Below are positions 7,556-17,337 of a stretch of DNA of 64,000 nt, one piece after another. Made by a program: the position numbers and the translations under genes. Positions within the stretch are counted from its first letter, which is position 1. Each line of letters opens with the position of its first letter. The stretch comes from VRUE01 sp963807425 (lineage in GTDB: Bacteria; Actinomycetota; Thermoleophilia; Solirubrobacterales; 70-9). The notes under the pieces are model-generated. The model was given only the letters and a program-made list of their open reading frames with translations. It searched no databases and was not told where the DNA came from. The DNA is taken from positions 62,001 to 126,000 of the forward strand of contig CAWEBZ010000014.1 of assembly GCA_963807425.1 (NCBI GenBank). Reading direction: 5' to 3'.

Positions 7556-9103
7556 CTACGCCGCGTCGCGGACCACGGGGGCCGCCGCCAGCGATGCACC
7601 GACCGCCAGCAGGACCCAGGTGATCGGATCCTCGAAGAAGCCGGCGTAGGCCATCGTGTGGACGAGGAGGGCGACGAAGACGGCGAGAACCGCGGAGCGG
7701 CCGGCCGCGGGGGTGCGGAGCCCGGCGGTCATCGTCCACAGCGCCGTCGAGAGGAGCGCCGCGTAGGCCGCGAGGCCGACCAGGCCCTGCTCCGCGGCAA
7801 CGGTGATCGGCTCGGTGTGGGAGACCGAGACTGGGGCTTTGTGGGTCTCGATGTGTTCGCGGTAAGCCTTCGGGAAGCCGCCCGATCCGTAGCCCCAGAG
7901 GGGGCGTTGGGCGAAGAGGTGAAGGCCGCCGGAGACGAGGTTGGCGCGGCCGCCAGTGTCGACGTTGAGGCGGTCCGGGCTGAGCTTCGAGGAGCCACCG
8001 GCGAGCAGCACGACGAGCACTCCGACGACGGCGAAGGCACCAACCGCCGCCAGCGTCCAGCGCACGCTCCACTTCAAGGCAGCGAGGACCGCCAGGCCGG
8101 CGAGCAGGGCGACGAAGCTCGACTGCGAGTAGGTCGGCACCAGACCGAGCCAGAGGACCGCCACCAGCGCCGTCAGCAGAGCAAGGGTTCGCCGTTCACC
8201 GGCCCAGAGCAGCGCCGACATCGCCGCGACGATGACCAGCGCCAGGTACCTGCCGTAGACGTTGGGGTCCCAGAAGACGGAGTTGACCCGGAAGTAGGTG
8301 TGGAATTCGTTCGAGCGGATCACCTGGTCGTTCCAGAAGAGGCTGCGGCTGAAGAACTCGACGGTGCCGACCAGAACGAATGCAACCGCCTCGATCGCGA
8401 TGACCCAGAGGACCCAGGTGAGGAGCCTGCGGTCCCAGGTGACATCGCGCAGCAGGGTGTAGACGAGGCTGAAGGGGACGAAGAAGAAGCAGACGTTCTG
8501 GAGGCCCTTGGAGAAGTCGGGGGAGTACAGCGTCTGAACTGCATAGAGGAGAACAACCGCTGCGAGAACTCGCGGGAGCCATGAGGTCACGGGGCCGGCG
8601 GGTCCTGTCGCCGCAGGGGACCCACCAGCCCCTCCGGTAGCTAAAGCTTCCTCGGGGCTGGTCCCCCCTGCAGCGCCACCCTCCGGCAGCGAAGACTGCG
8701 TAGCACGCCATTCACGGAGGGTGATCGCGAGCACGCCGCCTGCGATCACCAGGTAGAGCGGGACGAGGAGGTTGGCGGTGTCCCCGCCCGCGTGAAGCGG
8801 GATGCGGAAAGGAAGGGCGGCGACGATGGCCAGGGGCAGGGCCAAGGGCCAGCGGCGAAACGCGACGCCGAGCGCAATAGATATCGCCACTCCCAGCCCC
8901 CCGAGGGCCACCAGTCGCGAAGGGTGGTCGCGCAGGTCGGCGATCTGGGGGGAGTGCCACTGGTCGCCGAGGATCAGCAGCGGGAAGAGGGCGAGCGCGA
9001 TCAGCATCGCCGCCGAGCGCCCTCGCCCGGCGGGCAAAAGGATCGAAGCTGCTGCCGCACCAGCCGCGGCGAGCACGCCCGCGCCCGCCAGAAGGCCGCT
9101 CAA
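7556..9103 (-). CDS. O-antigen ligase/polymerase family membrane protein (Wzy/WaaL-like)
   Basis: A 515-residue protein with about 12 predicted membrane helices and one long extracytoplasmic loop. The family's C-terminal signature is present: LFAQRPLWGYGSGGFPKAY followed by SHTEPITVAAEQGLVGLAAY, the Wzy_C-type region where an Arg and a His act on the undecaprenyl-diphosphate donor. A Gly/Ala/Pro-rich cytosolic segment near residues 135-165 looks like a variable linker. Such enzymes either polymerise repeat units (Wzy) or attach finished glycan to an acceptor (WaaL); the sequence does not decide. It overlaps the upstream gene by 4 bp, arguing for coupled expression with the flippase. Confidence 0.85.
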   Translation of the reverse strand: MSGLLAGAGVLAAAGAAAASILLPAGRGRSAAMLIALALFPLLILGDQWHSPQIADLRDHPSRLVALGGLGVAISIALGVAFRRWPLALPLAIVAALPFRIPLHAGGDTANLLVPLYLVIAGGVLAITLREWRATQSSLPEGGAAGGTSPEEALATGGAGGSPAATGPAGPVTSWLPRVLAAVVLLYAVQTLYSPDFSKGLQNVCFFFVPFSLVYTLLRDVTWDRRLLTWVLWVIAIEAVAFVLVGTVEFFSRSLFWNDQVIRSNEFHTYFRVNSVFWDPNVYGRYLALVIVAAMSALLWAGERRTLALLTALVAVLWLGLVPTYSQSSFVALLAGLAVLAALKWSVRWTLAAVGAFAVVGVLVVLLAGGSSKLSPDRLNVDTGGRANLVSGGLHLFAQRPLWGYGSGGFPKAYREHIETHKAPVSVSHTEPITVAAEQGLVGLAAYAALLSTALWTMTAGLRTPAAGRSAVLAVFVALLVHTMAYAGFFEDPITWVLLAVGASLAAAPVVRDAA

Positions 9104-9576
9104 GGCATCCCCCCGGAAGCTCGCTCGCAGCTCGCCGGATTGCGCGGCGCCCGGTGCAGACGGATGACTCCCGGCGGCACGAGTGTGCGGTCCTGCTCGA
9201 GCAGTTTTACCCGCAGCTTGTAACGGCCGGGGGGGGCGACCCCGCCCTCGCGGCTGCGGCCGTCCCAGTAGAAGGTGAAGAAGCGGTAGCGCTGCAGGTA
9301 GCGATCGCGGTCGAGGGTGACCACCAGCCTCCCCCCCGGCTTGACGATCTGCACGTTGGCCTGGTCCGAACGGGTGACGCGGAAGCGGATGCGGATGCGA
9401 TCGAAGCGGCAGTCGCGGTTGGGGGTGAAGGAGCGGCTTGCCGGCTTGCCGAAGGTGACCCGATCGAGGACGAGTGGGTCGCGCTTCAACCGCTGCGACC
9501 AGGCAAAGGCGGCGACTGTGGCAATGACAAGGAGCGCGAAGACCAGCGCGGGCGGGCTAACCCGCAGTCGAGGCAT
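9100..9576 (-). CDS. Membrane-anchored protein with FlgD-type Ig-like domain
   Basis: A 158-residue protein with a single N-terminal signal anchor (residues about 9-26) and an extracytoplasmic beta domain. The stretch YWDGRSREGGVAPPGRYKLR matches the end of FlgD_ig domains, which occur at the ends of many secreted proteins and serve as attachment or structural modules. No catalytic motif is visible. It overlaps the ligase gene by 4 bp and its start lies 20 bp inside the preceding gene, so it is an integral part of the polysaccharide operon; a role in organising or anchoring the exported glycan is only inference. Confidence 0.6.
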   Translation of the reverse strand: MPRLRVSPPALVFALLVIATVAAFAWSQRLKRDPLVLDRVTFGKPASRSFTPNRDCRFDRIRIRFRVTRSDQANVQIVKPGGRLVVTLDRDRYLQRYRFFTFYWDGRSREGGVAPPGRYKLRVKLLEQDRTLVPPGVIRLHRAPRNPASCERASGGMP

Positions 9577-10327
9577 TGTCCTCGCCGACGATTACCGAGA
9601 CCGGCGCTCCGCCAGAGACTGATTCGATCTCGGCGGTCATCAGCCGTACCTGCGAGATGTCCAGCGCCCCTGCGACACGCTTTGCCTCGGGCGCGCGGCC
9701 GCGCATGTACATGACGACGCTGTCGGCGAAGCTAGAGCTGCTGTTGGTGACCGCCCCCAGCCTGAAGCCCTTGCGCTCGACTTTGTCACCGAAGCCGGCG
9801 GCTAGGCCAGGGACCGCGGTGCCGTTGAGAACGGTCACCTCGATCTCGCTCGGCTGGATCTGGGCGGCGGCATTTTTGCTGCCTTTGCCGCTGGCGCCGT
9901 CATCTGAGCCCTGGGTGACCAGGTAGACAGCGCCAGCCGCGATCGCGACGACTGCAACGAAGATGCCAACCAGGTAGCGCGGTTCGGCAAGGCGCGCACC
10001 GCCGCTGGAGAGACCCTGGCGCACCCGCTCGGAGCGGGTCAGTTCGGGGAGGCCGGCCTCGCGTCGCTTGCGGCGCTCCTCACGCAGGTCGGCCGCATCG
10101 CGTTCTTCGGTGCGCGCTTCCTCCAGCTGGCGCAGCTCCTCGGCGCGCTGAGCGGCGACGGCGGATGTCGTGTCCTTGCGCTCGGTATCGCGCTCTGGCG
10201 CAGAGCCAGCCCACTCGCGCAGGCGCCGAATATCGCGGCCCTGCGAGAACGCCAGCAGGGCGACTAGGGCGAGGCCCAGAAAGGCGACCAGGCCCGCAAA
10301 AGCGCCGATTTCCTTGATCAACTCCAC
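9557..10327 (-). CDS. Membrane protein with LytR C-terminal domain
   Basis: A 256-residue protein: an N-terminal membrane helix (residues about 6-28), a charged coiled-coil-like cytosolic stretch rich in Glu and Arg (about 35-105), a second membrane helix (about 120-140), and a C-terminal LytR_C domain (about 160-256, EVTVLNGTAVPGLAAGFGDKV). LytR_C domains often follow LCP ligases that attach glycans to peptidoglycan, but the LCP catalytic domain is absent here. Location next to a flippase and ligase suggests a helper for glycan export or attachment. The start is GTG at 10327; the downstream gene starts 20 bp inside this one. Confidence 0.72.
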   Translation of the reverse strand: MELIKEIGAFAGLVAFLGLALVALLAFSQGRDIRRLREWAGSAPERDTERKDTTSAVAAQRAEELRQLEEARTEERDAADLREERRKRREAGLPELTRSERVRQGLSSGGARLAEPRYLVGIFVAVVAIAAGAVYLVTQGSDDGASGKGSKNAAAQIQPSEIEVTVLNGTAVPGLAAGFGDKVERKGFRLGAVTNSSSSFADSVVMYMRGRAPEAKRVAGALDISQVRLMTAEIESVSGGAPVSVIVGEDNASTAG

Positions 10328-10344
10328 GGAGTGGCTGCGAGAGG

Positions 10345-12234
10345 CTACTCGTCGTAGACGACCGCCGCCGCGTCCCCACCGGGGGCGGTGATCATCTCGA
10401 CTACACGCTGCGCCAGGTTAGCCTCATCGCCGGCCAGGACCAGGTGCTCGAGCGAGTTCAGCGTCGCGTCGACCCACTCCGGGTCGAGCGGAACCTCGCG
10501 CACCGCCCGCTGGATCCGTTTTGCCGCGGTCGGCTGCTCGCTCTCCGCCGCTCCGAACAGCTCCTCGTGCAGCTTCTCGCCGGGACGGGGCTGGGTGAAC
10601 TCGACTGCGATGTCGGCTTCCGGCTCATAGCCAGCCAGGCGGATCATGTTGTGAGCGAGGTCGACGATCTTCACCGGCTCCCCCATGTCGAGGACGAAGA
10701 CCTCCCCCTTGCCGGCGCCGATGTCGCCGGCGCGGATCACCATCTGCACCGCCTCGGGGATCGTCATGAAGTAGCGCGTCATCTCGGGGTGGGTGACGGT
10801 GACCGGCCCGCCGCGCTCGATCTGGCTGCGGAAGATCGGCACCACGCTGCCCGAGGAGGCGAGCACGTTGCCGAAGCGGACGCTGGCAAAGCGGGTGCCG
10901 GGGTGTTTGTGGCCGGCCGACTCGACGATCCACTCGGCCATCGCCTTCGAGGCACCCATAACCGTCTTCGGGTTGACCGCCTTGTCGGTGGAGATCAAGA
11001 CGAAGCGCTCGACCTTCGAGGCGGCCGCGGTCTCGGCGGTGATCCGGGTCGCGATCGCGTTGTTGCGCACCGCCTCCAGCGGGTTGGCCTCCATCAGCGG
11101 CACGTGCTTGTAGGCGGCGGCGTGGAAGACGACGCTGGGCTTGAAGCGCTGCATCGTCTCCAGCATCCGGTGCGGCTCCTTGCAGTCGGCGAGCACCGAC
11201 TCGACGCTGGTGAAGTGGCGCTCCTCGACCATCTCCCGGTCGATCTGGAAGAGGTTGTCCTCTGCGTGGTCGAGCATCACCAGCAAGCGCGGTTTGACCT
11301 GCGCGATCTGGCGGCAGAGCTCGGAGCCGATCGAGCCGCCGGCTCCGGTGACCAAGACGATGCGATCTCGCAGGTAGGCGCCGACCCGGTCGAGCTCGCG
11401 AACAATCGGGTCGCGGCCGAGCACGTCCTCGACCCGAACCTCGCGTAGCTGTTTGTTGAGCTGGACGCCACCCCGCAGCAGCTCGAACACGGTCGGCAGG
11501 GTGCGGACACGGATCTCGCGATCGCGGCAGGCGGCGACGACTTTGGCGCGTAGCGTTCCCGGCGCCGAGGGGATCGCGATCACCACCTCGTCGGGCTCGG
11601 TCTCGTCGAGGATCTTTGCGATCTGCTTGGTCGAGCCCAGCACCTTTAGGCCGAGCATTCGCATCCCGCGCTTGCGCGGATCGTCATCGATGAAACCGAT
11701 CGCCGTGGCGCCAAGGTCGGGGTTGAGCTGCAGCTCGCGCACGACCATCTGCCCGCCCGAGCCGGCGCCGATCACCAGCACCTCGTGCTTGGGCACCCGG
11801 TTGCCGCGGGTCGGACGCTCGACGATCAGCCGCACCGCAAGCCGCGCCCCGGTGATCAGCATCAGGGTGATGATGAAGTCCATCACCGCGACCGAGCGCG
11901 GCAGGTTGTCCGCAAACGGCTGGATCACCGTGAAGGCGACGACCAGGATCGCGCTGGAGACTGTGACGGCGCGGACGATCAGCATGAAGTCGCGACCGCT
12001 GACGTAGCGCCACCACTTCTGGTAGAGCCCGAAGGCAGCGAAGACGACGAGCTTGCCGACCACGACGAAGCCGACCGACTGCGCGAACAGCAGCCAGTAG
12101 CGGTGCGGCAACCCGTTCGGGTCGTCGAGGAAGCGCAGGCGAAATGCGAGGTAGAAGGAGAGTGCGACGAGGCACGCGTCGGCTCCCACCTGCAGCACCC
12201 GGTTGCGATAGACAGGGTGGTTCAACCGGTTCAT
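10345..12234 (-). CDS. Nucleotide-sugar 4,6-dehydratase/epimerase, membrane type (CapD/FlaA1/PglF-like)
   Basis: A 629-residue enzyme with about four N-terminal membrane helices (residues 10-120), a first Rossmann region (VLVIGAGSGGQMVVREL) and a second, catalytic SDR domain with VTGAGGSIGSELCRQ. The active-site segment reads NPKTVMGASK, with Met replacing the usual SDR Tyr of YxxxK, as in PglF/FlaA1-type UDP-GlcNAc 4,6-dehydratases. It probably makes the 4-keto-6-deoxy sugar precursor for the first sugar of the repeat unit, matching the phosphoglycosyl transferase in the locus. It is the first gene of the minus-strand operon and is divergent from dedA. Confidence 0.92.
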   Translation of the reverse strand: MNRLNHPVYRNRVLQVGADACLVALSFYLAFRLRFLDDPNGLPHRYWLLFAQSVGFVVVGKLVVFAAFGLYQKWWRYVSGRDFMLIVRAVTVSSAILVVAFTVIQPFADNLPRSVAVMDFIITLMLITGARLAVRLIVERPTRGNRVPKHEVLVIGAGSGGQMVVRELQLNPDLGATAIGFIDDDPRKRGMRMLGLKVLGSTKQIAKILDETEPDEVVIAIPSAPGTLRAKVVAACRDREIRVRTLPTVFELLRGGVQLNKQLREVRVEDVLGRDPIVRELDRVGAYLRDRIVLVTGAGGSIGSELCRQIAQVKPRLLVMLDHAEDNLFQIDREMVEERHFTSVESVLADCKEPHRMLETMQRFKPSVVFHAAAYKHVPLMEANPLEAVRNNAIATRITAETAAASKVERFVLISTDKAVNPKTVMGASKAMAEWIVESAGHKHPGTRFASVRFGNVLASSGSVVPIFRSQIERGGPVTVTHPEMTRYFMTIPEAVQMVIRAGDIGAGKGEVFVLDMGEPVKIVDLAHNMIRLAGYEPEADIAVEFTQPRPGEKLHEELFGAAESEQPTAAKRIQRAVREVPLDPEWVDATLNSLEHLVLAGDEANLAQRVVEMITAPGGDAAAVVYDE

Positions 12235-12245
12235 GGAACGGGCCG

Positions 12246-12251
12246 AGTTTA
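12246..12251 (-). promoter_or_regulatory. -10 box of the polysaccharide operon
   Basis: TAAACT on the minus strand, 11 nt before the ATG at 12234, with no Shine-Dalgarno sequence between. The surrounding 11-mer CTAAACTCGGC is identical to the one before hemB, which supports it as a real promoter motif. Confidence 0.5.
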
Positions 12252-12272
12252 GATGGTGGGGGCGCCCCTGCC

Positions 12273-12278
12273 TACAAT
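12273..12278 (+). promoter_or_regulatory. -10 box of dedA-uppP-purM
   Basis: TACAAT, 13 nt before the ATG at 12292. Transcription would begin about 5-7 nt before the ATG, giving a near-leaderless mRNA. This argues against the in-frame ATG at 12253, which lies upstream of the box. Confidence 0.5.
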
Positions 12279-12291
12279 CCCCGCTTCGCGC

Positions 12292-12975
12292 ATGCTCCTA
12301 TTCGCCAGCGTCACAGATTTCTTCCTCGACCCGATCGTCAACGCGGGGACCGACTTCATCAGCGCCACCGGGCTGCCGGCGGTGTTCGTGCTGATGGCGC
12401 TCGAGTCTGCCTGCCTGCCGGTCCCCAGCGAGGCGATCATGCTCTTCGCCGGCTCCAGCGTCGCTGCCGGCGAGCTCTCGCTGTTCGGGATCGTCGCCGC
12501 CGGGGTGCTGGGCAACCTGGTCGGATCGTGGGCCGCCTACGCGGTTGGCTACTACGCCCGCCTCGACCTGCTCGAGAAGAACAAGCTGATCCACCTGCCG
12601 CCCAAGTACCTGAAATGGGCCGACGACTGGTTCGAGCGCTACGGCGACGCCACCGTCTTCTTCACCCGCATGCTGCCGATCATCCGTACCTTCATCTCGC
12701 TGCCCGCCGGGATCGCGAAGATGCCCTTCTGGCGCTTCACCGTGCTGACCCTGCTCGGCTGCATCCCCTGGGTGCTGATGCTCTCGCTGGTCGGCAAGAG
12801 CGTCGGCGACAACTGGGAGGAGTGGCGCGGCCATCTCCATTACCTCGACTACGCCGTGGTGGTGGCGGTCGTCGGTCTGCTCGTCTACCTGCTGGTGAAG
12901 CGGAGGCGTGGTGGTGGTGGCAACAGCGAGGGAGCCGAAGTGACGGCTGAGCCATCGCGCGCCGGGGGCGCTTGA
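12292..12975 (+). CDS. DedA family membrane protein
   Basis: A 227-residue integral membrane protein of the DedA/VTT family, whose members include recyclers (flippases) of undecaprenyl phosphate and other lipids. Typical features are the N-terminal half-helix and the LESACLPVPSEAIMLFAG segment near residue 41, YGDATVFFTRMLPIIRTFIS with the conserved Arg residues near residue 115, and two final helices followed by a basic tail. It overlaps uppP by 4 bp; since UppP regenerates the same lipid carrier, a role in undecaprenyl phosphate recycling is a reasonable inference but not shown. The start follows the TACAAT box rather than the upstream ATG at 12253. Confidence 0.88.
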   Translation: MLLFASVTDFFLDPIVNAGTDFISATGLPAVFVLMALESACLPVPSEAIMLFAGSSVAAGELSLFGIVAAGVLGNLVGSWAAYAVGYYARLDLLEKNKLIHLPPKYLKWADDWFERYGDATVFFTRMLPIIRTFISLPAGIAKMPFWRFTVLTLLGCIPWVLMLSLVGKSVGDNWEEWRGHLHYLDYAVVVAVVGLLVYLLVKRRRGGGGNSEGAEVTAEPSRAGGA

Positions 12976-13780
12976 GCCAAGCCGCCGCAGGCGGGATCCC
13001 GGCTCGGCGAGCTGTCGCGCTGGGCCTCGTCCAGGGCCCGGCGGAGCTGCTGCCGGTTTCCAGCTCCGCCCACATCGTGCTGGTCCCCTGGCTCGCCGGC
13101 TGGGACTGGGAGGCGATCGATCCTGAGGTGCGCAAGAGCTTCGAGGTGGCGCTGCACGCCGGTGCTGCCGGTGCCCTGCTGATCGGCCAGCGCGAGCTGA
13201 TAGTCGAAGAGCTGCGTGAGTTCGACCTGCGGGGGGCCACCGTCCTCCTCCTCTCCTTCCTACCGGCGGCGGTGGTCGGCTACAAGCTGGAGCGCTCGAT
13301 CGAGCGGCGGCTTGGCGGGCCGCGGACGACTGCCTTCGGCCTGCTCGCCGGGGCGGCGGCGATGCTCGCCGGCGACACCCGCCCGCAACGACGCGGGCGG
13401 GGTGAGGCCGGGGCGGCAGACGGTTTGGCGCTGGGGATCGCGCAGGCAGCCGCTCTCGCCCCGGGTGTTTCCCGCAACGGCATCACCCTCGCGGCAGCGC
13501 GCTGGCGTCACTTCTCCCGCGACCAGGCAAACCTGCTCTCGCGCACGATCGCGCTGCCGATCATCGTCGGCGCCACCCTTCTGAAGGGCGTCAGGCTGAG
13601 GCGCCGCGGTGCCTCGCCCGAGCTGCGGCGTTCGATGGCGATCGGCGTCACCGCCTCCTTTGCCTCGACCCTCGCCTCCCAGCGCCTGATCAAGCTGGTT
13701 GAGCGCGACCGGGCGCTTTGGCCCTATGCCGCCTACCGCGTCGGACTCGCAGCCGCCGTTCTTGCAAAGCTGCAGCGACG

Positions 13781-13784
<4 letters not shown>
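12972..13784 (+). CDS. uppP: Undecaprenyl-diphosphatase
   Basis: Removes phosphate from undecaprenyl diphosphate at the outer membrane face so the lipid carrier can be reused for peptidoglycan and surface glycans; its action also confers bacitracin tolerance. The 270-residue length and both family signatures are visible: AELLPVSSSAHIVLVPWL near residue 24 and APGVSRNGITLAAARW near residue 155, together with several membrane helices. The start is TTG (TTGA overlap with the dedA stop), and the stop overlaps purM as ATGA, so the three genes are coupled. Confidence 0.93.
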
Positions 13785-14791
<1,007 letters not shown>

Positions 14792-14808
14792 GCGGGAGAC
14801 CGCGGTGC

Positions 14809-14825
14809 GATAGAGAACCTCTATC
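14809..14825. terminator. Short dyad after purM
   Basis: GATAGAG-AAC-CTCTATC forms a perfect 7-bp stem with a 3-nt loop, 18 nt after the purM stop. It is AT-rich with no T-tract, so it may be a weak terminator or an operator for the kinase promoter just downstream. Confidence 0.35.
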
Positions 14826-14837
14826 AGCACAGTGCTC

Positions 14838-14843
14838 GACAAT
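14838..14843 (+). promoter_or_regulatory. Possible -10 box of the Ser/Thr kinase gene
   Basis: GACAAT, 12 nt before the ATG at 14856, with no ribosome site in between. It supports a leaderless transcript starting at that ATG rather than at the internal ATG at 14880. Confidence 0.35.
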
Positions 14844-14855
14844 GTCCGCGGATAG

Positions 14856-16367
14856 ATGGAAGCTCGGCCAAGCAGCGCGATGATCGGAACCGTGCTCTCC
14901 GGGCGCTACCGCCTGGAGGCGAAGCTGGGCAGCGGTGGGATGTCGACCGTGTACCTGGCCCGGGACGAGACGCTCGACCGACAGGTTGCGGTCAAGGTGA
15001 TGCACCGCGAGATGTCCGAGCAGGCCGACCAGCTGCAGCGCTTCCGCCAGGAGGCGCGCGCGGTCGCCAAGCTCTCCCACCCCAACGTGGTCTCGGTGAT
15101 CGACGCCGGCGAGGACGGCGGCCACCCCTACATCGTCTTCGAGTACGTCGAAGGGGAAACGCTGAAGCAGCGAGTCAACCGCGACGGCGCGCTCGATCCG
15201 CAGGAGGCAATCGCCTACGCGATCGAGGTCGCCCGTGGCCTCTCGGTCGCCCACGCCCGCAGGATGGTCCACCGCGACATCAAGCCGCAGAACATCCTGA
15301 TCGACGCCGAGGGACGAGCGAAGCTGACCGACTTCGGCATCTCGCGGCAGCTCGAGCAGGACGGGATGACCGCCACCGGCCGCGTCCTCGGCACCACCGA
15401 CTACGTCGCGCCCGAGCAGGCGATGGGACGCGGTGCCGATCCCCGTTCCGACATCTACTCGCTCGGCGTCGTCCTCTACGAGATGCTGGTCGGCCAGGTC
15501 CCGTTTGAGGCCGAGAGCCAGGTCGGGGTGGCGATGAAGCACGTCAACGAGGAGCTGCCCGACGTGCAGCGACGTCGGCCCGAGGTCTCTGCCGCCGTGG
15601 CCCTCGTCGTCGAGCGGTCCACGGCCAAGGATCCCGCTCACCGCTACCAGCAGGTCGGCGAGATGATCGACGACCTCTCGACGGCGCTGGAGGTGGAGGC
15701 GGCGCGCGCCGGATCCACCACCGGCGAGGCAACGAGCGTGCTCGACGCGGTTCCGCCGCCCAAGCGCAAGCTTTCAGGCCGGGCACGCTGGAGCTGGGCC
15801 GCGATCCTCGGCCTGCTGCTGGTGGCCGGCGGATCCCTGCTCGCGGTGAAGCTGATCTCCGACGGACTCGGCGGCGGCGGGGCCAACCAGGGCAAGGGAT
15901 CGGCGGTGGCGATCTCCTCGGCAACTGACTACGACCCCCAGGGCGACGAAGAGGAGGTCGGCAGCAAGGTCGGTCTGGCTGTCGACGGCAACCCGACCGG
16001 CACATCCTGGGAGACGGAGCACTACGACTCCGACACCTTCGCCGGGACCAAGGCCGGCCCCAACCCGGGGGTCGGGGTCTACGTCACGACCAAGTCGCTG
16101 ACGACGGCGCGGAGAATGATCGTCCGCACCCCCACCCCGGGCTGGGACGGCGAGGTCTATGCCGCCGCCTCCGGCCCGCCGAGCGAACTCTCCGAATGGG
16201 GGGAACCGATTGGCGTCGCGGTCGAAGCCTCGACCACGGAGGAGATCGACCTCAACACCCCGCAGCCCTCCCGCTACTTCCTGCTCTGGTTCAACAAGGC
16301 CTCCGAAGCCCGCGACCAGCCCGGCCGCTACCAGGTCGAGATCAGCGACATCGAGCTGTTGCGCTGA
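14856..16367 (+). CDS. Membrane Ser/Thr protein kinase with galactose-binding-like sensor domain
   Basis: A 503-residue Hanks-type kinase. Residues about 17-285 hold the kinase domain: G-loop GSGGMS (25-30), catalytic Lys in VAVKVM, HRDIKPQN (139-146), DFG (159-161) and VAPEQA. A single membrane helix spans about 313-333. The extracytoplasmic part (about 350-503), with DYDPQGDEEE, LAVDGNPTGTSW and a beta-rich tail, resembles the discoidin/F5-8C-like domain found at the end of actinobacterial MviN and related kinases, so it may bind cell-wall glycans. It is convergent with ddl with only 1 bp between stops. Ligand and substrates are unknown. Confidence 0.88.
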   Translation: MEARPSSAMIGTVLSGRYRLEAKLGSGGMSTVYLARDETLDRQVAVKVMHREMSEQADQLQRFRQEARAVAKLSHPNVVSVIDAGEDGGHPYIVFEYVEGETLKQRVNRDGALDPQEAIAYAIEVARGLSVAHARRMVHRDIKPQNILIDAEGRAKLTDFGISRQLEQDGMTATGRVLGTTDYVAPEQAMGRGADPRSDIYSLGVVLYEMLVGQVPFEAESQVGVAMKHVNEELPDVQRRRPEVSAAVALVVERSTAKDPAHRYQQVGEMIDDLSTALEVEAARAGSTTGEATSVLDAVPPPKRKLSGRARWSWAAILGLLLVAGGSLLAVKLISDGLGGGGANQGKGSAVAISSATDYDPQGDEEEVGSKVGLAVDGNPTGTSWETEHYDSDTFAGTKAGPNPGVGVYVTTKSLTTARRMIVRTPTPGWDGEVYAAASGPPSELSEWGEPIGVAVEASTTEEIDLNTPQPSRYFLLWFNKASEARDQPGRYQVEISDIELLR

Positions 16368-16368
16368 C

Positions 16369-17337
16369 TCAGAGCTCGTAGGAACGGGCGCGGCGGTGGC
16401 GCTTGACCGCGAGGGCGACGAGGCGGTCGCAGAGGGTCGGGTAATCCAGGCCGCTTGCCTCCCAGAGCTTGGCGTAGACGCTGGTCTCGGTGAAGCCGGG
16501 CATCGTGTTGATCTCGTTGACGAGGACCGCGCCGTCGGGCTCGACGAAGAAGTCACAGCGGGCGAGGCCGGAGCAACCGCCCAGCTCGAAGGCTTCGACG
16601 GCAAGCTCGCGGACACGGGCTAGCTGCTCGTCGGGGATCGGCGCCGGCACGACCAGCTCCATGCCGCCGTCGCTGTACTTGGTCTCGTAGTCGTACCAGT
16701 CGGCCTGGGCGACCACCTCACCCGGCAGCGAGGTCTCGACCTCCTCGTTGCCGAGCAGGGAGCACTCGACCTCGCGGCCGTTGGCCGAGGCCTCGACGAT
16801 CACGCGCGGATCGTGGCGGCGGGCAAGCTCCACCGCCTCATCGAGCTCCTTTCCCGGCCCGCCCACTTTGCTGATCCCGACGCTCGAGCCGAGCCGCGAG
16901 GGCTTCACCCAGAGCGGCGCGCCGAGCTCCCCGCAGCGCTCTCGCCAGCCGGGTTCGCCGGCGGCGACGAAATCGACCTGGGGGATGCCGCGCTGGGCGA
17001 AGAGCCGCTTCAGCGTCAGCTTGTCCATGCAGACCGCCGAGGAGAGCACGTCCGAGCCGACGTAGGGAAGATCGAGCCACTCGAGCAGCCCCTGGACGCT
17101 GCCGTCCTCACCGAAGGGCCCGTGCAGGGCCGGGAAGGCGACCTCGGCCCCGAGCAGGCCCTCGCCGGCCATCAGCCCAACCGGCTCGCCTTCGCTCTGC
17201 CAGCTGCCATCGCGAGAGATCGTCACCCGCAGCGCCTCGTGGCCGGCCTCGTCGAGCCCCCGCGCCACGGCCTCGCCCGAGCGCAGCGAGACATCGTGCT
17301 CGGAGGAGCGGCCGCCGCTGAGCACCGCGACCCTCAT
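16369..17337 (-). CDS. ddl: D-alanine--D-alanine ligase (copy 1)
   Basis: ATP-grasp ligase that joins two D-Ala for the peptidoglycan stem peptide. 322 residues. Motifs in order: AVLSGGRSSEHDVSLRSG (N-terminal serine loop), ALHGPFGEDG, CMDKLTLKRLFAQRGIP, WVKPSRLGSSVGISKV, YDYETKYSDGG and VLVNEINTMPGFTETS (metal and nucleotide residues). The long open frame reaches far upstream, but the ATG at 17337 overlaps the pknB stop as ATGA and gives the standard N-terminus. Having ddl as last gene of the pknB-pbpA-rodA operon ties precursor supply to the growth machinery. A second ddl lies at 42.8-43.7 kb. Confidence 0.93.
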   Translation of the reverse strand: MRVAVLSGGRSSEHDVSLRSGEAVARGLDEAGHEALRVTISRDGSWQSEGEPVGLMAGEGLLGAEVAFPALHGPFGEDGSVQGLLEWLDLPYVGSDVLSSAVCMDKLTLKRLFAQRGIPQVDFVAAGEPGWRERCGELGAPLWVKPSRLGSSVGISKVGGPGKELDEAVELARRHDPRVIVEASANGREVECSLLGNEEVETSLPGEVVAQADWYDYETKYSDGGMELVVPAPIPDEQLARVRELAVEAFELGGCSGLARCDFFVEPDGAVLVNEINTMPGFTETSVYAKLWEASGLDYPTLCDRLVALAVKRHRRARSYEL

